A stretch of 64,000 bases of DNA from Janthinobacterium lividum PAMC 25724 (GCA_000242815.2 AHHB01000007.1:1-64000), one strand, 5' to 3'; shown: positions 29,446 through 39,682, numbered from the stretch's first letter. The notes: generated by a model from the sequence alone, not told the origin. Numbers and translations: made by a program.

Positions 29446-30197
29446 ACGTGGTTTCCTTGTGTTCCTGCGGCACCGGCGCGCGCGGATGCCTGCAGGCCGA
29501 GCATGACGATATTGTCCACCAGTTGCAGCGGTACCGCCAGTGCCAGCGCCGGCGCGATACGCGCGGCGGCGCCGCCTGACAGCAGGCAGGCGCTGGCGCC
29601 GTGCATGCGCACTGCCCGTTCGATGGCGCCCGCTTGCGCGGCCAGGCATCCACTCAAAATGGCATCGTCCGTGTTGTCGGCAAAGCCGGCTGGCAGCGTG
29701 ATGTCGCCGGCGATTTGCGGCAGCTGCGCTGTGTTGCGCGCCAGCGAACTGGCCATCAATCGCAATCCTGGCAAGATCATGCCGCCGAGGAAAACGCCAT
29801 CGGCCGTGATGGCATCGATGGTGGTGGCGGTGCCGCAATTGGCGACGATGACAGCTTGGCCAGGCGCCAGCACACGCGCGCCGATAGCGGCGGCAAAGCG
29901 GTCGCAGCCCAGCTGCGACGGCTCGCGGTAAGCGTTCCTGATACCGGCCAGTTGCGCCAGTGAGGCAAAGTCGCGCGCAGCTACCGGCAGCATGGCCCGC
30001 AGGCGCATGCCGATGGCGCTGCCCGCGACGTTCGACAGCAGCGCTGCGCTGATGGCGAGCTTGGCCCATTGGCCTGCCAGCGTGTCGATCTGCGCATGCG
30101 CGACAGCGCCGCTGGCCAGCCAGCCGCCGACGTCACTTTCGGCGGCCACGAGTGCCCATTTGATGCGCGTATTGCCGGCGTCTATCAGCAGTAGCAT
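29439..30197 (-). CDS. coaX: Type III pantothenate kinase
   Basis: First step of coenzyme A synthesis, phosphorylating pantothenate; 252 aa of the ASKHA fold. N-terminal LLIDAGNTRIKW is the phosphate loop. SQLGCDRFAAAIGA and NCGTATTIDAIT are the CoaX substrate and second phosphate motifs. Type III kinases are insensitive to CoA feedback and need a monovalent cation. It lies 4 bp after birA on the minus strand, the usual birA-coaX pair. Confidence 0.94.
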   Translation of the reverse strand: MLLLIDAGNTRIKWALVAAESDVGGWLASGAVAHAQIDTLAGQWAKLAISAALLSNVAGSAIGMRLRAMLPVAARDFASLAQLAGIRNAYREPSQLGCDRFAAAIGARVLAPGQAVIVANCGTATTIDAITADGVFLGGMILPGLRLMASSLARNTAQLPQIAGDITLPAGFADNTDDAILSGCLAAQAGAIERAVRMHGASACLLSGGAAARIAPALALAVPLQLVDNIVMLGLQASARAGAAGTQGNHVC

Positions 30198-30201
30198 GTG
30201 C

Positions 30202-31005
30202 TTACTCCCCGCTCAGGCGCAGCGACACGTCGCCCGATATGATTTCCTGCAAGCCGCCCTCGGTGTGCAGCAGCAGGCGTCCCAGCTGGTCCACGCCAGC
30301 AGCCATGCCTTGCTGCAGCAGCTGGCCGTTGTCGAGGATGTTCACGCGCTGGCCCTGCCAGGCGTGGAGCAGATTCCAGCGTTCGGTAAACGGCGCGAAG
30401 CCGGTGTCGTCGAATTCGGCCAGCACGCCGGCCAGACGGCTGAGCAGGGCCGCCACCAGCGTATTGCGTTCCATCTGCGCCAGCCAGGGTACGGCCGAGA
30501 CGCTGCGTCCGATCTGCTGTTCCAGCGCATCGGGCATCAGCAAATTGATGCCACAGCCAATCACGGCCCACACGCCGCCACTGTCGTTGCCCTGTGCCTG
30601 CTGCGTCTCGACCAGGATGCCGGCCAGTTTATGGCCATCCTTGAGTATGTCGTTCGGCCACTTCAATTGCACCGGCACGCCCAGGGACGTCATGCTTTCT
30701 GCCAGCGCCACGCCGACGGCCAGCGGCAGACCGACCAGTTGATGCAGCGGCCCCTTGAAGCGCCAGGCTAGCGAGAACATCAGGCTGGCGTCCGGCTGCG
30801 ACACCCAGCGCCTTCCGGCGCGTCCGCGTCCGGCCGTCTGCTGGCCGGCGATGCGCAGGGTCGGCCCAGTCAGTGTGGCGCAGCGCGCCAGCAGGTCGGC
30901 GTTGGTCGAGCCAGTTTCGCCGATTACTTCGATGGCTACGTGGGAGGCGCCCGCGGCGCAATGGGCGGCGATGGCCGCGCTGTTCAGGTCTGAGTGCTTC
31001 GTCAT
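30202..31005 (-). CDS. birA: Biotin--[acetyl-CoA-carboxylase] ligase, catalytic domain only
   Basis: Attaches biotin to the acetyl-CoA carboxylase carrier protein; 267 aa. Signature AGRGRAGRRW (biotinyl-AMP loop) and LKWPNDILKDGHKLAGILVE are present. The first ~30 residues show no helix-turn-helix, so unlike E. coli BirA it should not repress the biotin operon. Followed directly by coaX. Confidence 0.93.
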   Translation of the reverse strand: MTKHSDLNSAAIAAHCAAGASHVAIEVIGETGSTNADLLARCATLTGPTLRIAGQQTAGRGRAGRRWVSQPDASLMFSLAWRFKGPLHQLVGLPLAVGVALAESMTSLGVPVQLKWPNDILKDGHKLAGILVETQQAQGNDSGGVWAVIGCGINLLMPDALEQQIGRSVSAVPWLAQMERNTLVAALLSRLAGVLAEFDDTGFAPFTERWNLLHAWQGQRVNILDNGQLLQQGMAAGVDQLGRLLLHTEGGLQEIISGDVSLRLSGE

Positions 31006-31020
31006 TTTTTTGGGGTGGTT

Positions 31021-31803
31021 TTACTGGCTGTCGCCGGATGGCTTGCTACGCGCCTTGTGCGGCGCATTCGCGAAGGCCATGTCGTAGATGGCATTGGGCA
31101 GCACGCGCAGCAGCTTGGCGACGACGCCCATCTGCCACGGGATCACGCGGTAACTGTCACCGTCGGCGATGGCGCGCGCGGCGCGCGTGGCGAATTTTTC
31201 GGCCGGCATCAGGAAGGGCATGCGGTAGGCGTTGAGGCGCGTCATCGGCGTGTCGATGTAGCCGGGTGTGATGGTGACGACCTTGATGCCGGCCGGCTTG
31301 AGTTCCAGGCGCAGCGATTCGCAGTAGCTGATGACGGCTGCCTTCGAGGCGCTGTAGGCTTCGGCGCCTGGCAGGCCGCGTATGCCGGCCACGCTGCCGA
31401 TGCCCACCAGGCGTCCGCTGCCCTGGGTTTTCATGGCAGCGATGAAGGGGGCGAAGGTGGCAACGGTGGCCGTGACGTTGATGGCGATGAGGCTCGCGAA
31501 GGCGTCGAGGTCTTCCGCGTGTTCGGTCAGAGTGCCGAACGACACGCCGGCGCTGGCGATGACGATGTCGATTTGCCCGGCATGGGCGATGAAGTCCAGC
31601 GCCGCGTTTTTCAGCGCGGCGTGGTCGCACACATCGACGGCGTAGGCGCGGTGGCGTTCAGGGTGGGGCAGGGAGGCGATCAGCTGCTGCAGCGTATCGC
31701 CGCGGCGCGCCAGCAAACCGAGGCTGGCACCCTGGCGCGCGTATTGCCGCGCCAGGGCGGCGCCCAGTCCGCTCGACGCCCCGGTGATGAAAACGCTGCG
31801 CAT
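31021..31803 (-). CDS. Short-chain dehydrogenase/reductase
   Basis: NAD(P)-dependent oxidoreductase of 260 aa with a classical SDR layout. The cofactor loop is TGASSGLG at residues 7-14, followed by NNAG-like IASAG and the catalytic Tyr-Lys in YSASK. The C-terminal ~40 residues (VVAKLLRVLPNAIYDMAF) may form a hydrophobic helix. Substrate unknown. It lies between dsbA and birA on the same strand. Confidence 0.88.
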   Translation of the reverse strand: MRSVFITGASSGLGAALARQYARQGASLGLLARRGDTLQQLIASLPHPERHRAYAVDVCDHAALKNAALDFIAHAGQIDIVIASAGVSFGTLTEHAEDLDAFASLIAINVTATVATFAPFIAAMKTQGSGRLVGIGSVAGIRGLPGAEAYSASKAAVISYCESLRLELKPAGIKVVTITPGYIDTPMTRLNAYRMPFLMPAEKFATRAARAIADGDSYRVIPWQMGVVAKLLRVLPNAIYDMAFANAPHKARSKPSGDSQ

Positions 31804-31849
31804 CAGGCGATGCGCGCGTGCCAGGGCAGCGCCAGGGAGCTAGACATGC

Positions 31850-32521
31850 TTATTTCTTTTCCGCTTTGGCTTTCGCAAGCAGCACGTCCATCACGCTGAG
31901 CGCCTGGGCATTCAGCTGCTCTTCGTTCTTGGCCGACTTGCTGCCTTGATCGGCTTGCGACGGCGACGTGATGTAACGGCCATCGATGGCGATCATGGGC
32001 CAGAAGCTGACGTTATAGCCTTGCATCATGGCGTCGGCACGGCGCACGCGCGCCGAGATCCCCATCGAACGGTAGGTGTCGATGAATTTTTGGCGTTCCA
32101 CGCCCTGCTTGGCGACGAAGTCGAATACGGCGTCGTCGGTGGCCAGGCGGTTGCGCTCCACATGCATGGCGTGGAAGACGCTGGTGTGCAGCTTGTCGAG
32201 CAGGCCCATCGCTTGCAGCGTGAAGAACAAGCGCTGCTGTGGCGCCACGCTGTCATCGCGCGATACGTGCACGCGCTTGAAGACGATGTTGTCGCCCTGT
32301 TTCTTGACCCAGGCCGCCAGTTGCGGTTCGAGTACGTTGCAATGCGGGCAGTAATACGCAAAAAATTCTGTCACTTCGATTTTCTTGCCCGACTCCGTCG
32401 CCTGCGGCGTGGCCAGGGTTTCGTACTCGACGCCATTCTTCGGCTCGGCCGGCGAGGCCGATGCGCCCAGGGCCGCAGTGCACAGGGCGGCGGCAAACAG
32501 TACTTGCTTCAAAAAACGCAT
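31850..32521 (-). CDS. dsbA: Periplasmic thiol:disulfide oxidoreductase DsbA
   Basis: Introduces disulfides into secreted proteins; 223 aa with a signal peptide ending near GASA. The active site CPHC is Cys58-Cys61 in FFAYYCPHCNVLEP. A helical insertion follows the thioredoxin core as in DsbA. The conserved cis-Pro loop reads VSFWPMIAI, where the residue before Pro is usually Val or Thr. It follows the SPOR-domain gene by 9 bp. Confidence 0.92.
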   Translation of the reverse strand: MRFLKQVLFAAALCTAALGASASPAEPKNGVEYETLATPQATESGKKIEVTEFFAYYCPHCNVLEPQLAAWVKKQGDNIVFKRVHVSRDDSVAPQQRLFFTLQAMGLLDKLHTSVFHAMHVERNRLATDDAVFDFVAKQGVERQKFIDTYRSMGISARVRRADAMMQGYNVSFWPMIAIDGRYITSPSQADQGSKSAKNEEQLNAQALSVMDVLLAKAKAEKK

Positions 32522-32530
32522 GCTGGTTCC

Positions 32531-33247
32531 TTATTTTTGGTTGCGCACGACGGCGACATCGATGCCGTTTTCAGACAGCTTGGTGCGCGCGCGATTCATC
32601 GATTCGAGCTGGTTGAACGGACCGATACGCACGCGGTGCAGCACGCCGGCATCGGTGCTGCGGTCACTGATGGCCGCTTCGAAGCCCAGCAGCGCCAGTT
32701 TGCCGCGCGTGCTTTCGGCATCTGACATGTCATGGAAGGCGCCGGCCTGCAAATAATAAATCCATTTTTCGCTGGCGGCATCGGCCTTGGCTTCAGCCTT
32801 CGTTTCGGCCTTGGCTTGCACTGCCGGCGCGGCGGCCGGCGTTTTCGGCGTCGGCTTGTCTTTCAGGGTACCGATCAATTCCTGTAATGCGTCCGGCGGC
32901 GGTGCCTTCGGCTGCTGCGCGGTAGCTGTCGCGGGCGCCACTGGCTGCGTCGGCGTGACGATCTCGCGTGGCTCCTTGGAGAAGTCGCGCGCCGCTTCCT
33001 TGGCCGCTTCCTTGTTGCCGTACATCGGCTTGTTCGGGTCGCTGATCTGGCCGGCCGTCGGTTCGGCCGATTTGCCAGCCTTGCCCGACTTGTCGGTGAA
33101 GGGCGAGGCACCCTTGGTGATCACCAGGGCAACCGCTACGGCGATGCCCAGGCCGATGACCAGGCCGATGATGATGCCGACCAGGGTATTACCCTGCTGG
33201 CGTCGGATCGGCCAGGCGCGCGAAGCGCAAGAGGAAGCGTGATTCAT
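32531..33247 (-). CDS. SPOR-domain inner-membrane protein, FtsN-like
   Basis: A 238-aa protein with a short cytoplasmic N-terminus, one membrane helix (about residues 20-45: GNTLVGIIIGLVIGLGIAVAVALVI), a long Pro/Ala/Lys-rich periplasmic linker and a C-terminal SPOR domain (WIYYLQAGAFHDMSDAES..., VRIGPFNQLESMNRA). This layout matches FtsN-type division proteins. The essential FtsN peptide cannot be recognised by eye, so I give no symbol. It lies between argS and dsbA. Confidence 0.88.
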   Translation of the reverse strand: MNHASSCASRAWPIRRQQGNTLVGIIIGLVIGLGIAVAVALVITKGASPFTDKSGKAGKSAEPTAGQISDPNKPMYGNKEAAKEAARDFSKEPREIVTPTQPVAPATATAQQPKAPPPDALQELIGTLKDKPTPKTPAAAPAVQAKAETKAEAKADAASEKWIYYLQAGAFHDMSDAESTRGKLALLGFEAAISDRSTDAGVLHRVRIGPFNQLESMNRARTKLSENGIDVAVVRNQK

Positions 33248-33267
33248 AGGCGGTATGACCTTCGCGA

Positions 33268-34977
33268 TTACATTTTGTTCGGCGCGGACACGCCGATCAG
33301 TGCCAGACCGTTGCGCAGCACTTGGCGCGCGGCGATGACGAGGGCCAGGCGGGCCAGCTTGACGGCTTCGTCCTCGACCAGCACTTTTTCGGCGAAGTAG
33401 AAGCTGTGCAGGTTGGCAGCCAGGTCGCGCAGGTAGAAGGCGACTTGATGCGGTCCCAGTTCCGCTTGCGCGCGCGCCAGCATTTCCGGATAGGCGGCCA
33501 GGGTCGCCAGCAGGGTCGCTTCGGTCGGCGCCGTCAGGGGAGACAAGTCAACGCCGGCGACCGTGCTTTCATCACCGCCCCAGTTTTCCAGGATGCGGCA
33601 GATGCGCGCATGCGCGTACTGCACGTAATACACCGGGTTTTCATCCGTAGTTTTCAGCGCCACGTCGACGTCGAAGACGAATTCCGTGTCCGCCTTGCGC
33701 GAGATCAGGAAGAAGCGCACGGCGTCGCGGCCCTTGGTGATGTCGCCGCCGCCCGACCATTCGATCAGGTCGCGCACGGTGACGTAGGAGCCGGCGCGCT
33801 TGGAAATTTTCACTTCTTCGCCGTCCTTCATGACGGTGACCATCTTGTGCAGCACGTAGTCAGGGTAGCCTTGCGGGATGCCCATGTCGACCGCTTGCAG
33901 GCCGGCGCGCACGCGCGCAATGGTGCCGTGGTGGTCGCTGCCCTGGATATTGATGGCCTGTATGAAGCCGCGCTGCCATTTCACCAGGTGATACGCCACG
34001 TCCGGCACGAAATACGTGTAGCTGCCGTCCGTCTTGCGCATGACGCGGTCCTTGTCGTCGCCGAAGTCGGTGGTGCGCAGCCACAGTGCGCCATCTTGCT
34101 CGTAGGTGTGGCCTGCCTTGATCAGCGTTTCGACCGCGCTATTGACCTTGCCGTCCGCGTACAGCGACGATTCGAGGTAGTAATTGTCGAACTTTACGCC
34201 AAACGCCTGCAAGTCGATATCCTGCTCGTTGCGCAGGTAGGTGACGGCGAACGGGCGAATCGACTCGATGTCATCGATGTTGCCATTGGCAGTGGCAGGC
34301 TGGCCGTCGCTGGCCGAGACGGTCTTGCCGGCCTTGAAGTCGTTGGCAATGTCGGCAATGTAGTCGCCGTTATAGGCGGACTCGGGCCATTCGGCGTCGC
34401 CCGGCACGAAGCCGCGCGCGCGCGCCTGCACCGAATTGGCCAGGGTCTGGATCTGCACGCCCGCGTCGTTATAGTAGAACTCGCGCGTCACCTGGTAGCC
34501 TTGCGCGTCGAACAGCGAGGACAGCGCGTCGCCCAGCGCTGCCTGCCGGCCGTGTCCCACGTGCAGCGGACCGGTCGGGTTGGCCGAGACGAATTCCAGG
34601 ATGACCTGCTGGCCGGCGCCTGCCGTGCCGCGGCCATAGCTGTCGCCTGCACCGAGGATGGCGTTCACCACGGCCTGCTTGGCGGCGGCGCAGACGCGCA
34701 CGTTGATGAAGCCGGGACCGGCGATTTCCACTGCCTCGATCAGGCCCTGGCCAGCCGGATTGGCCAGTACGGCCGCGACGATGGTTTGCGCCAGTTCGCG
34801 GGGATTCTGTTTCAGCTGCTTGGCCAGTTGCATGGCGATGTTGCAGGCGACGTCGCCATGCGATGCGTCGCGTGGTCGCTCGAGCACCACGGATGGCTCA
34901 AGCGAAGTGCCGGCCAGGACGGGAGCGAGGGCGGCCTGGAACAGGGCGATGATTTCTTGTTTCTGTTGGGCGAGCAT
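33268..34977 (-). CDS. argS: Arginyl-tRNA synthetase
   Basis: Class I synthetase of 569 aa charging tRNA(Arg). The HIGH-type motif is [12 protein letters not shown] in [12 protein letters not shown]. The KMSKS-type motif reads KISKRAG. The N-terminal additional domain ([17 protein letters not shown]) and the C-terminal anticodon-binding helical domain ending VSAPNKM are both present. First gene of argS-SPOR-dsbA-SDR on the minus strand. Confidence 0.97.
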   Translation of the reverse strand: MLAQQKQEIIALFQAALAPVLAGTSLEPSVVLERPRDASHGDVACNIAMQLAKQLKQNPRELAQTIVAAVLANPAGQGLIEAVEIAGPGFINVRVCAAAKQAVVNAILGAGDSYGRGTAGAGQQVILEFVSANPTGPLHVGHGRQAALGDALSSLFDAQGYQVTREFYYNDAGVQIQTLANSVQARARGFVPGDAEWPESAYNGDYIADIANDFKAGKTVSASDGQPATANGNIDDIESIRPFAVTYLRNEQDIDLQAFGVKFDNYYLESSLYADGKVNSAVETLIKAGHTYEQDGALWLRTTDFGDDKDRVMRKTDGSYTYFVPDVAYHLVKWQRGFIQAINIQGSDHHGTIARVRAGLQAVDMGIPQGYPDYVLHKMVTVMKDGEEVKISKRAGSYVTVRDLIEWSGGGDITKGRDAVRFFLISRKADTEFVFDVDVALKTTDENPVYYVQYAHARICRILENWGGDESTVAGVDLSPLTAPTEATLLATLAAYPEMLARAQAELGPHQVAFYLRDLAANLHSFYFAEKVLVEDEAVKLARLALVIAARQVLRNGLALIGVSAPNKM

Positions 34978-35353
34978 GAGCAGGATGGCGGTGGAACCGC
35001 GTTAAGAATGAATAGAATGAATCACAAAGCAAAACGGACGGCCAGTACCGAGGCCGCCCAGACTGCGTCAATTATACTGGTTTGCCGGCGGGAACAATAC
35101 GCTTGCTGGCAAGGTTGCCGAGCCAGCACATTTCTCGATATTGTCAGGATAATATGCCCATGTTGGTGCATGAAAACATCAGCATGACCCATTCTGCTTG
35201 TATATATGCAGTTTTTTTCCGTAAATTGCCCTTATCGCTGCAATCGCTTGGGCCAGAGGGCGCCACAAACGCTACAATCGACCCTTTATTGATGACGCGC
35301 GGCCGCGTATTTTCCTCCATGCCGCCAGCCGCGCGCAGCCACACCGGATAACT
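34978..35353 (+). other. Divergent argS/rsmB intergenic region
   Basis: About 375 bp with no convincing gene. A minus-strand TATAAT (35071-35076) suits an argS promoter. A plus-strand TACAAT (35273-35278), with TTGGGC 19 bp before it, is a weak candidate for rsmB. The middle is AT-richer and has a run of Ts near 35213. Confidence 0.45.
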
Positions 35354-36781
35354 ATGAACAAGCGCCCCACGCTGAAATTGAAAACCAAGCCGGCGCCAGG
35401 CCAGGCGTCCGCCTCTGCCGCACCGAAATTGCGTCCCAGCTATCATCCTGACCTGAAACCGGTCTTGCAGCCAGGCTTCCAGCCCGATTTGCGCGCCGAC
35501 TCGCTGGCGTTCTGCCTGCTCGGCGCCGCCAATGCCGTGGCGCAAGTGCGCACGGGCACGGCCTTGCCGCAGGCGCTGGCCAAGGTATTTACGCAATCGA
35601 ATGCCAGCCCGCAGGCGCGCGGCGCAATCCAGGATATTTCCTACCGCACCATGCGCCAGCTGGGCCGCAGCGAAACCCTGGTCGGCCTGATGACGTCGAA
35701 GGCGCCCGAGCCGCCGATGCTCGCCGCGCTGCTGTGCTGCGCACTGTCGCTGATGTCGGCCGAGCCGGACGAGCAGCCGTACGAAGAATTCACCGTGGTC
35801 GACCAAGCTGTCACTGTGGCCACCTCGCATCCTGACCTGGCGCACGCCAAGGGCATGGTGAATGCCGTATTGCGCCGCTTCTTGCGTGAGCGCAAGTCCT
35901 TGCTGGAAGCGGCCCTGCAGCAACCGGTGGCGCAATGGAATTATCCGCAATGGTGGATCGATTCACTGCGCCTGGCCTATCCCCGCGACTGGCAAGCCAT
36001 TTTGACGGCCGGCAATGCCGTGCCGCCCCTCACCCTGCGCGTGAATCGTCGCAAGAGCACGCTCGAAGCGTATCTGGCCGTGCTGGCCGAAGCGGGTATC
36101 GCGGCGCGTCAGGTGGGACCGTTTGCCGTGCGCCTGGATAAGCCCATCGGCGTGGCGCTGATTCCCGGCTTCGAGCAGGGCGTCGTTTCCGTGCAGGATG
36201 CCGGTGCGCAACTGGCCGCACCGCTGTTGGACTTGCAAGATGGCATGCGCGTGCTCGACGCCTGCGCGGCGCCCGGCGGCAAGACTTGCCATATCCTGGA
36301 ACTGGCCGATGTGCAGGTCACCGCCATCGACGCCGACGCCAAGCGCCTGCCGCGCATCGCGGAAAACCTCGAGCGCCTGGGCCTGGACGCAAGCTTGAAG
36401 GCGCAGGATGCGCAATCGAGCGCGTGGTGGGACGGCCAGCAGTACGACCGCATCCTGGCCGACGTGCCGTGCACTGCCTCGGGCATCGTGCGCCGCCATC
36501 CGGATATTCGCTGGTTGCGCCGCAAGGGTGATGCGTTCCAACTTGCAACACTTTCCGCCAAAATTCTGGACAACCTGTGGCAGATGCTGCGCCCCGATGG
36601 TAAATTGTTATTCGTGACATGTTCATTGTGGCCGCAGGAGTCCGAGGCGCAGGCGGCGGCATTTGCGGTGCGCAATAATGCCACCCGATTGACAGCGCCT
36701 GGCCAGCTGTTGCCGACTGGCAGCGCGGAGCAGGACCATGACGGTTTGTTCTATGCGCTATTCCAAAAAAATGCGGCTTGA
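35354..36781 (+). CDS. rsmB: 16S rRNA (cytosine-967-C5)-methyltransferase
   Basis: m5C methyltransferase of 475 aa acting on 16S rRNA. An N-terminal NusB-like RNA-binding region (residues about 55-200) precedes the SAM domain. SAM motif VLDACAAPGGKT and the catalytic motif DVPCTASGIVRRHPDIRW, with its Cys, are present, and the second Cys lies in VTCSLWPQESE. The extra basic N-terminal ~50 residues are typical of the family in this group. First gene of rsmB-DUF4390-ntrY-ntrX. Confidence 0.94.
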   Translation: MNKRPTLKLKTKPAPGQASASAAPKLRPSYHPDLKPVLQPGFQPDLRADSLAFCLLGAANAVAQVRTGTALPQALAKVFTQSNASPQARGAIQDISYRTMRQLGRSETLVGLMTSKAPEPPMLAALLCCALSLMSAEPDEQPYEEFTVVDQAVTVATSHPDLAHAKGMVNAVLRRFLRERKSLLEAALQQPVAQWNYPQWWIDSLRLAYPRDWQAILTAGNAVPPLTLRVNRRKSTLEAYLAVLAEAGIAARQVGPFAVRLDKPIGVALIPGFEQGVVSVQDAGAQLAAPLLDLQDGMRVLDACAAPGGKTCHILELADVQVTAIDADAKRLPRIAENLERLGLDASLKAQDAQSSAWWDGQQYDRILADVPCTASGIVRRHPDIRWLRRKGDAFQLATLSAKILDNLWQMLRPDGKLLFVTCSLWPQESEAQAAAFAVRNNATRLTAPGQLLPTGSAEQDHDGLFYALFQKNAA

Positions 36782-36824
36782 GCGATCCGTCGAACCTTTT
36801 CCTACCGACACCACCGGCACACTC

Positions 36825-37385
36825 GTGACAACACGCATCTTCCGACTCCTGGCCCTGTTGCTGATGCTGGCATGCAGCATGCCGCGCGCGCATGCCGCCG
36901 ACGTGGTCGACATCACCCGTGCCTACATCGAGTCGAGTGAGGAGGGCTACAAGCTGGCCGCCAGTTATTCGTTTGATCTCAATCACGACCTCGATGATGC
37001 CGTGCAGCATGGCGTGCCGCTGTATTTCACGACGGAAATCGAACTGACCCGGCCTCGCTGGTACTGGTTCGATGAAAAAGCCATCGTGGCACGCCAGACC
37101 AGCAAGCTGTCGTACAACGTGTTGACGCGCCAGTATCATGTGTCAGGTGGTGGCTTGCAACAAAGTTTCCCCACGCTCGACGACGCATTGTTTTTGATCC
37201 GCCGTCCCAGCCGCTGGCAGGTGGCGCGCCGCGGCGCGCTGAAAGTGGGACAGACGTATAACGTCACCTTGCGCATGGGCATGGACCGCGATTACCTGCC
37301 CAAGCCGATACAGGTCAATGCCTTCAACAATAGCGACTGGCGCCTGGCTTCGAATAAAAAAACCTTCTTGTACACGGCGGAGTAG
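36825..37385 (+). CDS. DUF4390 secreted protein
   Basis: Protein of unknown function, 186 aa from the GTG at 36825. That start gives a clean signal peptide (TTRIFRLLALLLMLACSMPRAHA). The open frame extends upstream to ATGs at 36771 and 36738, none with a clear ribosome site, so the start is uncertain. Family features include YFTTEIELTRPRWYWFDEK and RWQVARRGALKVGQTYNV. It is regularly found between rsmB and ntrY in Burkholderiales, which hints at a sensory role for the kinase. Confidence 0.85.
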   Translation: MTTRIFRLLALLLMLACSMPRAHAADVVDITRAYIESSEEGYKLAASYSFDLNHDLDDAVQHGVPLYFTTEIELTRPRWYWFDEKAIVARQTSKLSYNVLTRQYHVSGGGLQQSFPTLDDALFLIRRPSRWQVARRGALKVGQTYNVTLRMGMDRDYLPKPIQVNAFNNSDWRLASNKKTFLYTAE

Positions 37386-39682
37386 TGAGTCAAGTATTGC
37401 GCTATCTGTTGGTGGTGGGCGGCGGCATTGTCAGTATCTTGCTGTTCCTGCTGGCGTCGGCTTCCAATAATTCCGGCTTTTTCGACCGCTATTACACCTG
37501 GCTGCTGGGCCTGAACGCCGCCGTGGCCGTGGCCCTGCTGGCGTTGGTGGGCATTTCCCTGGGACGCCTGTACGCGCGCTACAAGAGCGGCAAATTTGGT
37601 TCCAAGCTGATGACGCGCCTGGTGATGCTGTTCGCCGCCGTCGGTATCCTGCCGGGGCTGGTGGTTTTCCTTGTCTCCGTGCAATTCGTATCCCACTCCA
37701 TCGAATCCTGGTTCAACGTCAAGATCGAAGCGGCGCTGGAATCGGGGATTGAGCTGGGTCGCGCCGGCCTCGATGCGGCCTTGGTCGAACTGGACCACCG
37801 GGGACACAAGGCCGTCAAGGAACTGGGTGCCGACCCGGTGACCAGTCCGGCCGTGCTGACGAGCCTGTTGCGCGAAGAGGGCATGCAAAATGTGATGATT
37901 GTCAGCGGCGACGGCGTGCTGCTGGCCAGCGCCGGGCCGCACAGTGCGGCCGACTTACCCACCCCGGCCATGCTGGTGCAGGCTGCTGCGCCAGCCGGTT
38001 ATGCCTCCGCCGAAGGGGGGCTGGAATTGCACGACGATGGCACGGAGTCGGGTGGTGGTGGTTTCCGTGGTGGCATGCCGGCATCGCTGGGAACGGCCGC
38101 CAGCCTGCGCCTGCGGGTGCTGGTGGGCGTGCCGGGACCCTCCGTCTCACCACGCTACCTGCAACTGCTGCAGGCGGTGCCGCCCAAACTGGCGACCAAT
38201 GGCGAGGTGCTGCGCGCCGCCTACAGCGAATACAAAGAACGTTTTGTCGCGCGCGTGGGCTTGCGCAAGATGTACATGGAAATTCTCACCTTGACCCTGC
38301 TGCTGGCGATCTTTGGCGCCATCGGCAGCGCTTTCCTGATCGCAGGGAAGCTGGCCCAGCCCCTGCTGCTGCTGGCCGAAGGCACGCGTGCCGTGGCCGA
38401 GGGCGACCTGTCGCCGCGCCCCATCGTCGCGACCAAGGATGAACTGGGCACACTGACGCAATCGTTCAACATCATGACGCGTCAGTTACTCGACGCGCGC
38501 ACGGCCGTGGAAAGCAACCGCGCCGCGTTGCAAAACGCCAAGGCCCACCTGGAATCGGTGCTGGCGAACATGTCGGCTGGCGTGATGGTACTCGACGGCG
38601 ATTTCAAACTGGTGACGTGCAATGAATCGGTCGAGCGCATCTTGCAGCATTCGGGCATGAGCACGGTGGGGCAGCCGTTGGCGAATATTACTGGAATGGA
38701 AGAGTTTGGCGGTGCCATCATCAGCGCCTTCACGGCGCAAAGCGCGCAATCGGCCTCGGGACGCAACCAGCAGCGCCTGCACTGGCAGCGCCAGATCGAG
38801 ATTCCGCGCCGCCTCGGCAGTAGCGCCGACGAGCATGACATCACCTTGCTGACGCGCGGCTCGCGCTTGCCGCTGGAGTCTGGCAGCGGTTACATCGTCG
38901 TGTTCGATGATATTTCCGACGTCATTTCCGCGCAGCGCTCGATCGCCTGGGGCGAGGTGGCGCGCCGCCTGGCGCATGAAATCAAGAATCCACTCACGCC
39001 CATCCAGTTGTCGGCCGAGCGCCTGCAGATGAAGCTGGAGGGCAAGCTGGAGCAGTCCGACGCCGACCTGCTCAACCGCGCCACCAGCACCATCGTCAAG
39101 CAGGTCGACGCGATGAAGCGTATGGTCGATGACTTCCGCGATTATGCGCGCACGCCGCCGGCCGTGCTCATGCCCTTGCGCCTGAACGAACTGATCGAAG
39201 AGATCCTGAATCTCTATCTGCGCGGCGATGATGGCGATATCATCCACCCGCAGCTGGCGCCGAATCTGCCGATGGTGATGGGCGATCCGACCCAGCTGCG
39301 CCAAGTTATCCATAACTTGCTGCAGAACGCGCAGGACGCCATGGCCGACCTGCTGCCGGACTCACCGCATCCGCGGATTGACGTAAGGACGGAAGCAATT
39401 CATTATCGCAGTGCGGACGGCGGCGTGAAAATCGCCGTGCGGCTCGCCATCACCGACAATGGCCCTGGTTTCGCGCCAAAAATCCTGGCGCGTGCCTTCG
39501 AACCTTATGTGACGTCGAAGGCGCGCGGCACGGGATTGGGCCTGGCGATGGTAAAGAAAATTATCGATGAACACGGCGGACGCATCGATATCGAGAACCG
39601 GGTCGACGGCAATGGCGCTTCGCTGGTCATTTTGCTGTTAAAGTTAGCTCCCGACACTTCCGCGCAGGATTTCCTGGCGTGA
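37385..39682 (+). CDS. ntrY: Sensor histidine kinase, NtrY type
   Basis: Membrane kinase of 765 aa. Transmembrane segments are near residues 5-30, 35-60, 75-100 and about 295-320, with a periplasmic sensor between the last two. Then come a HAMP domain, a PAS domain (about 385-500) and the kinase core. The phospho-acceptor is His531 in RLAHEIKNPLTPIQ. The N box LLQNAQDAM and G boxes DNGPGFAPK and GTGLGLAMVKKI complete the ATPase. GTG start overlaps the preceding stop. Role in nitrogen or redox sensing is inferred from the family. Confidence 0.93.
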   Translation: MSQVLRYLLVVGGGIVSILLFLLASASNNSGFFDRYYTWLLGLNAAVAVALLALVGISLGRLYARYKSGKFGSKLMTRLVMLFAAVGILPGLVVFLVSVQFVSHSIESWFNVKIEAALESGIELGRAGLDAALVELDHRGHKAVKELGADPVTSPAVLTSLLREEGMQNVMIVSGDGVLLASAGPHSAADLPTPAMLVQAAAPAGYASAEGGLELHDDGTESGGGGFRGGMPASLGTAASLRLRVLVGVPGPSVSPRYLQLLQAVPPKLATNGEVLRAAYSEYKERFVARVGLRKMYMEILTLTLLLAIFGAIGSAFLIAGKLAQPLLLLAEGTRAVAEGDLSPRPIVATKDELGTLTQSFNIMTRQLLDARTAVESNRAALQNAKAHLESVLANMSAGVMVLDGDFKLVTCNESVERILQHSGMSTVGQPLANITGMEEFGGAIISAFTAQSAQSASGRNQQRLHWQRQIEIPRRLGSSADEHDITLLTRGSRLPLESGSGYIVVFDDISDVISAQRSIAWGEVARRLAHEIKNPLTPIQLSAERLQMKLEGKLEQSDADLLNRATSTIVKQVDAMKRMVDDFRDYARTPPAVLMPLRLNELIEEILNLYLRGDDGDIIHPQLAPNLPMVMGDPTQLRQVIHNLLQNAQDAMADLLPDSPHPRIDVRTEAIHYRSADGGVKIAVRLAITDNGPGFAPKILARAFEPYVTSKARGTGLGLAMVKKIIDEHGGRIDIENRVDGNGASLVILLLKLAPDTSAQDFLA

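Noticed and set aside
33322..35187. A 621-codon open frame on the plus strand opposite argS
   Set aside because: It is the antisense shadow of a conserved gene in GC-rich DNA; the translation is rich in His, Arg, Gln and Val with no family resemblance. The same applies to the long antisense frames opposite gshA, ptsI, metX, pyrE, metH and topB.
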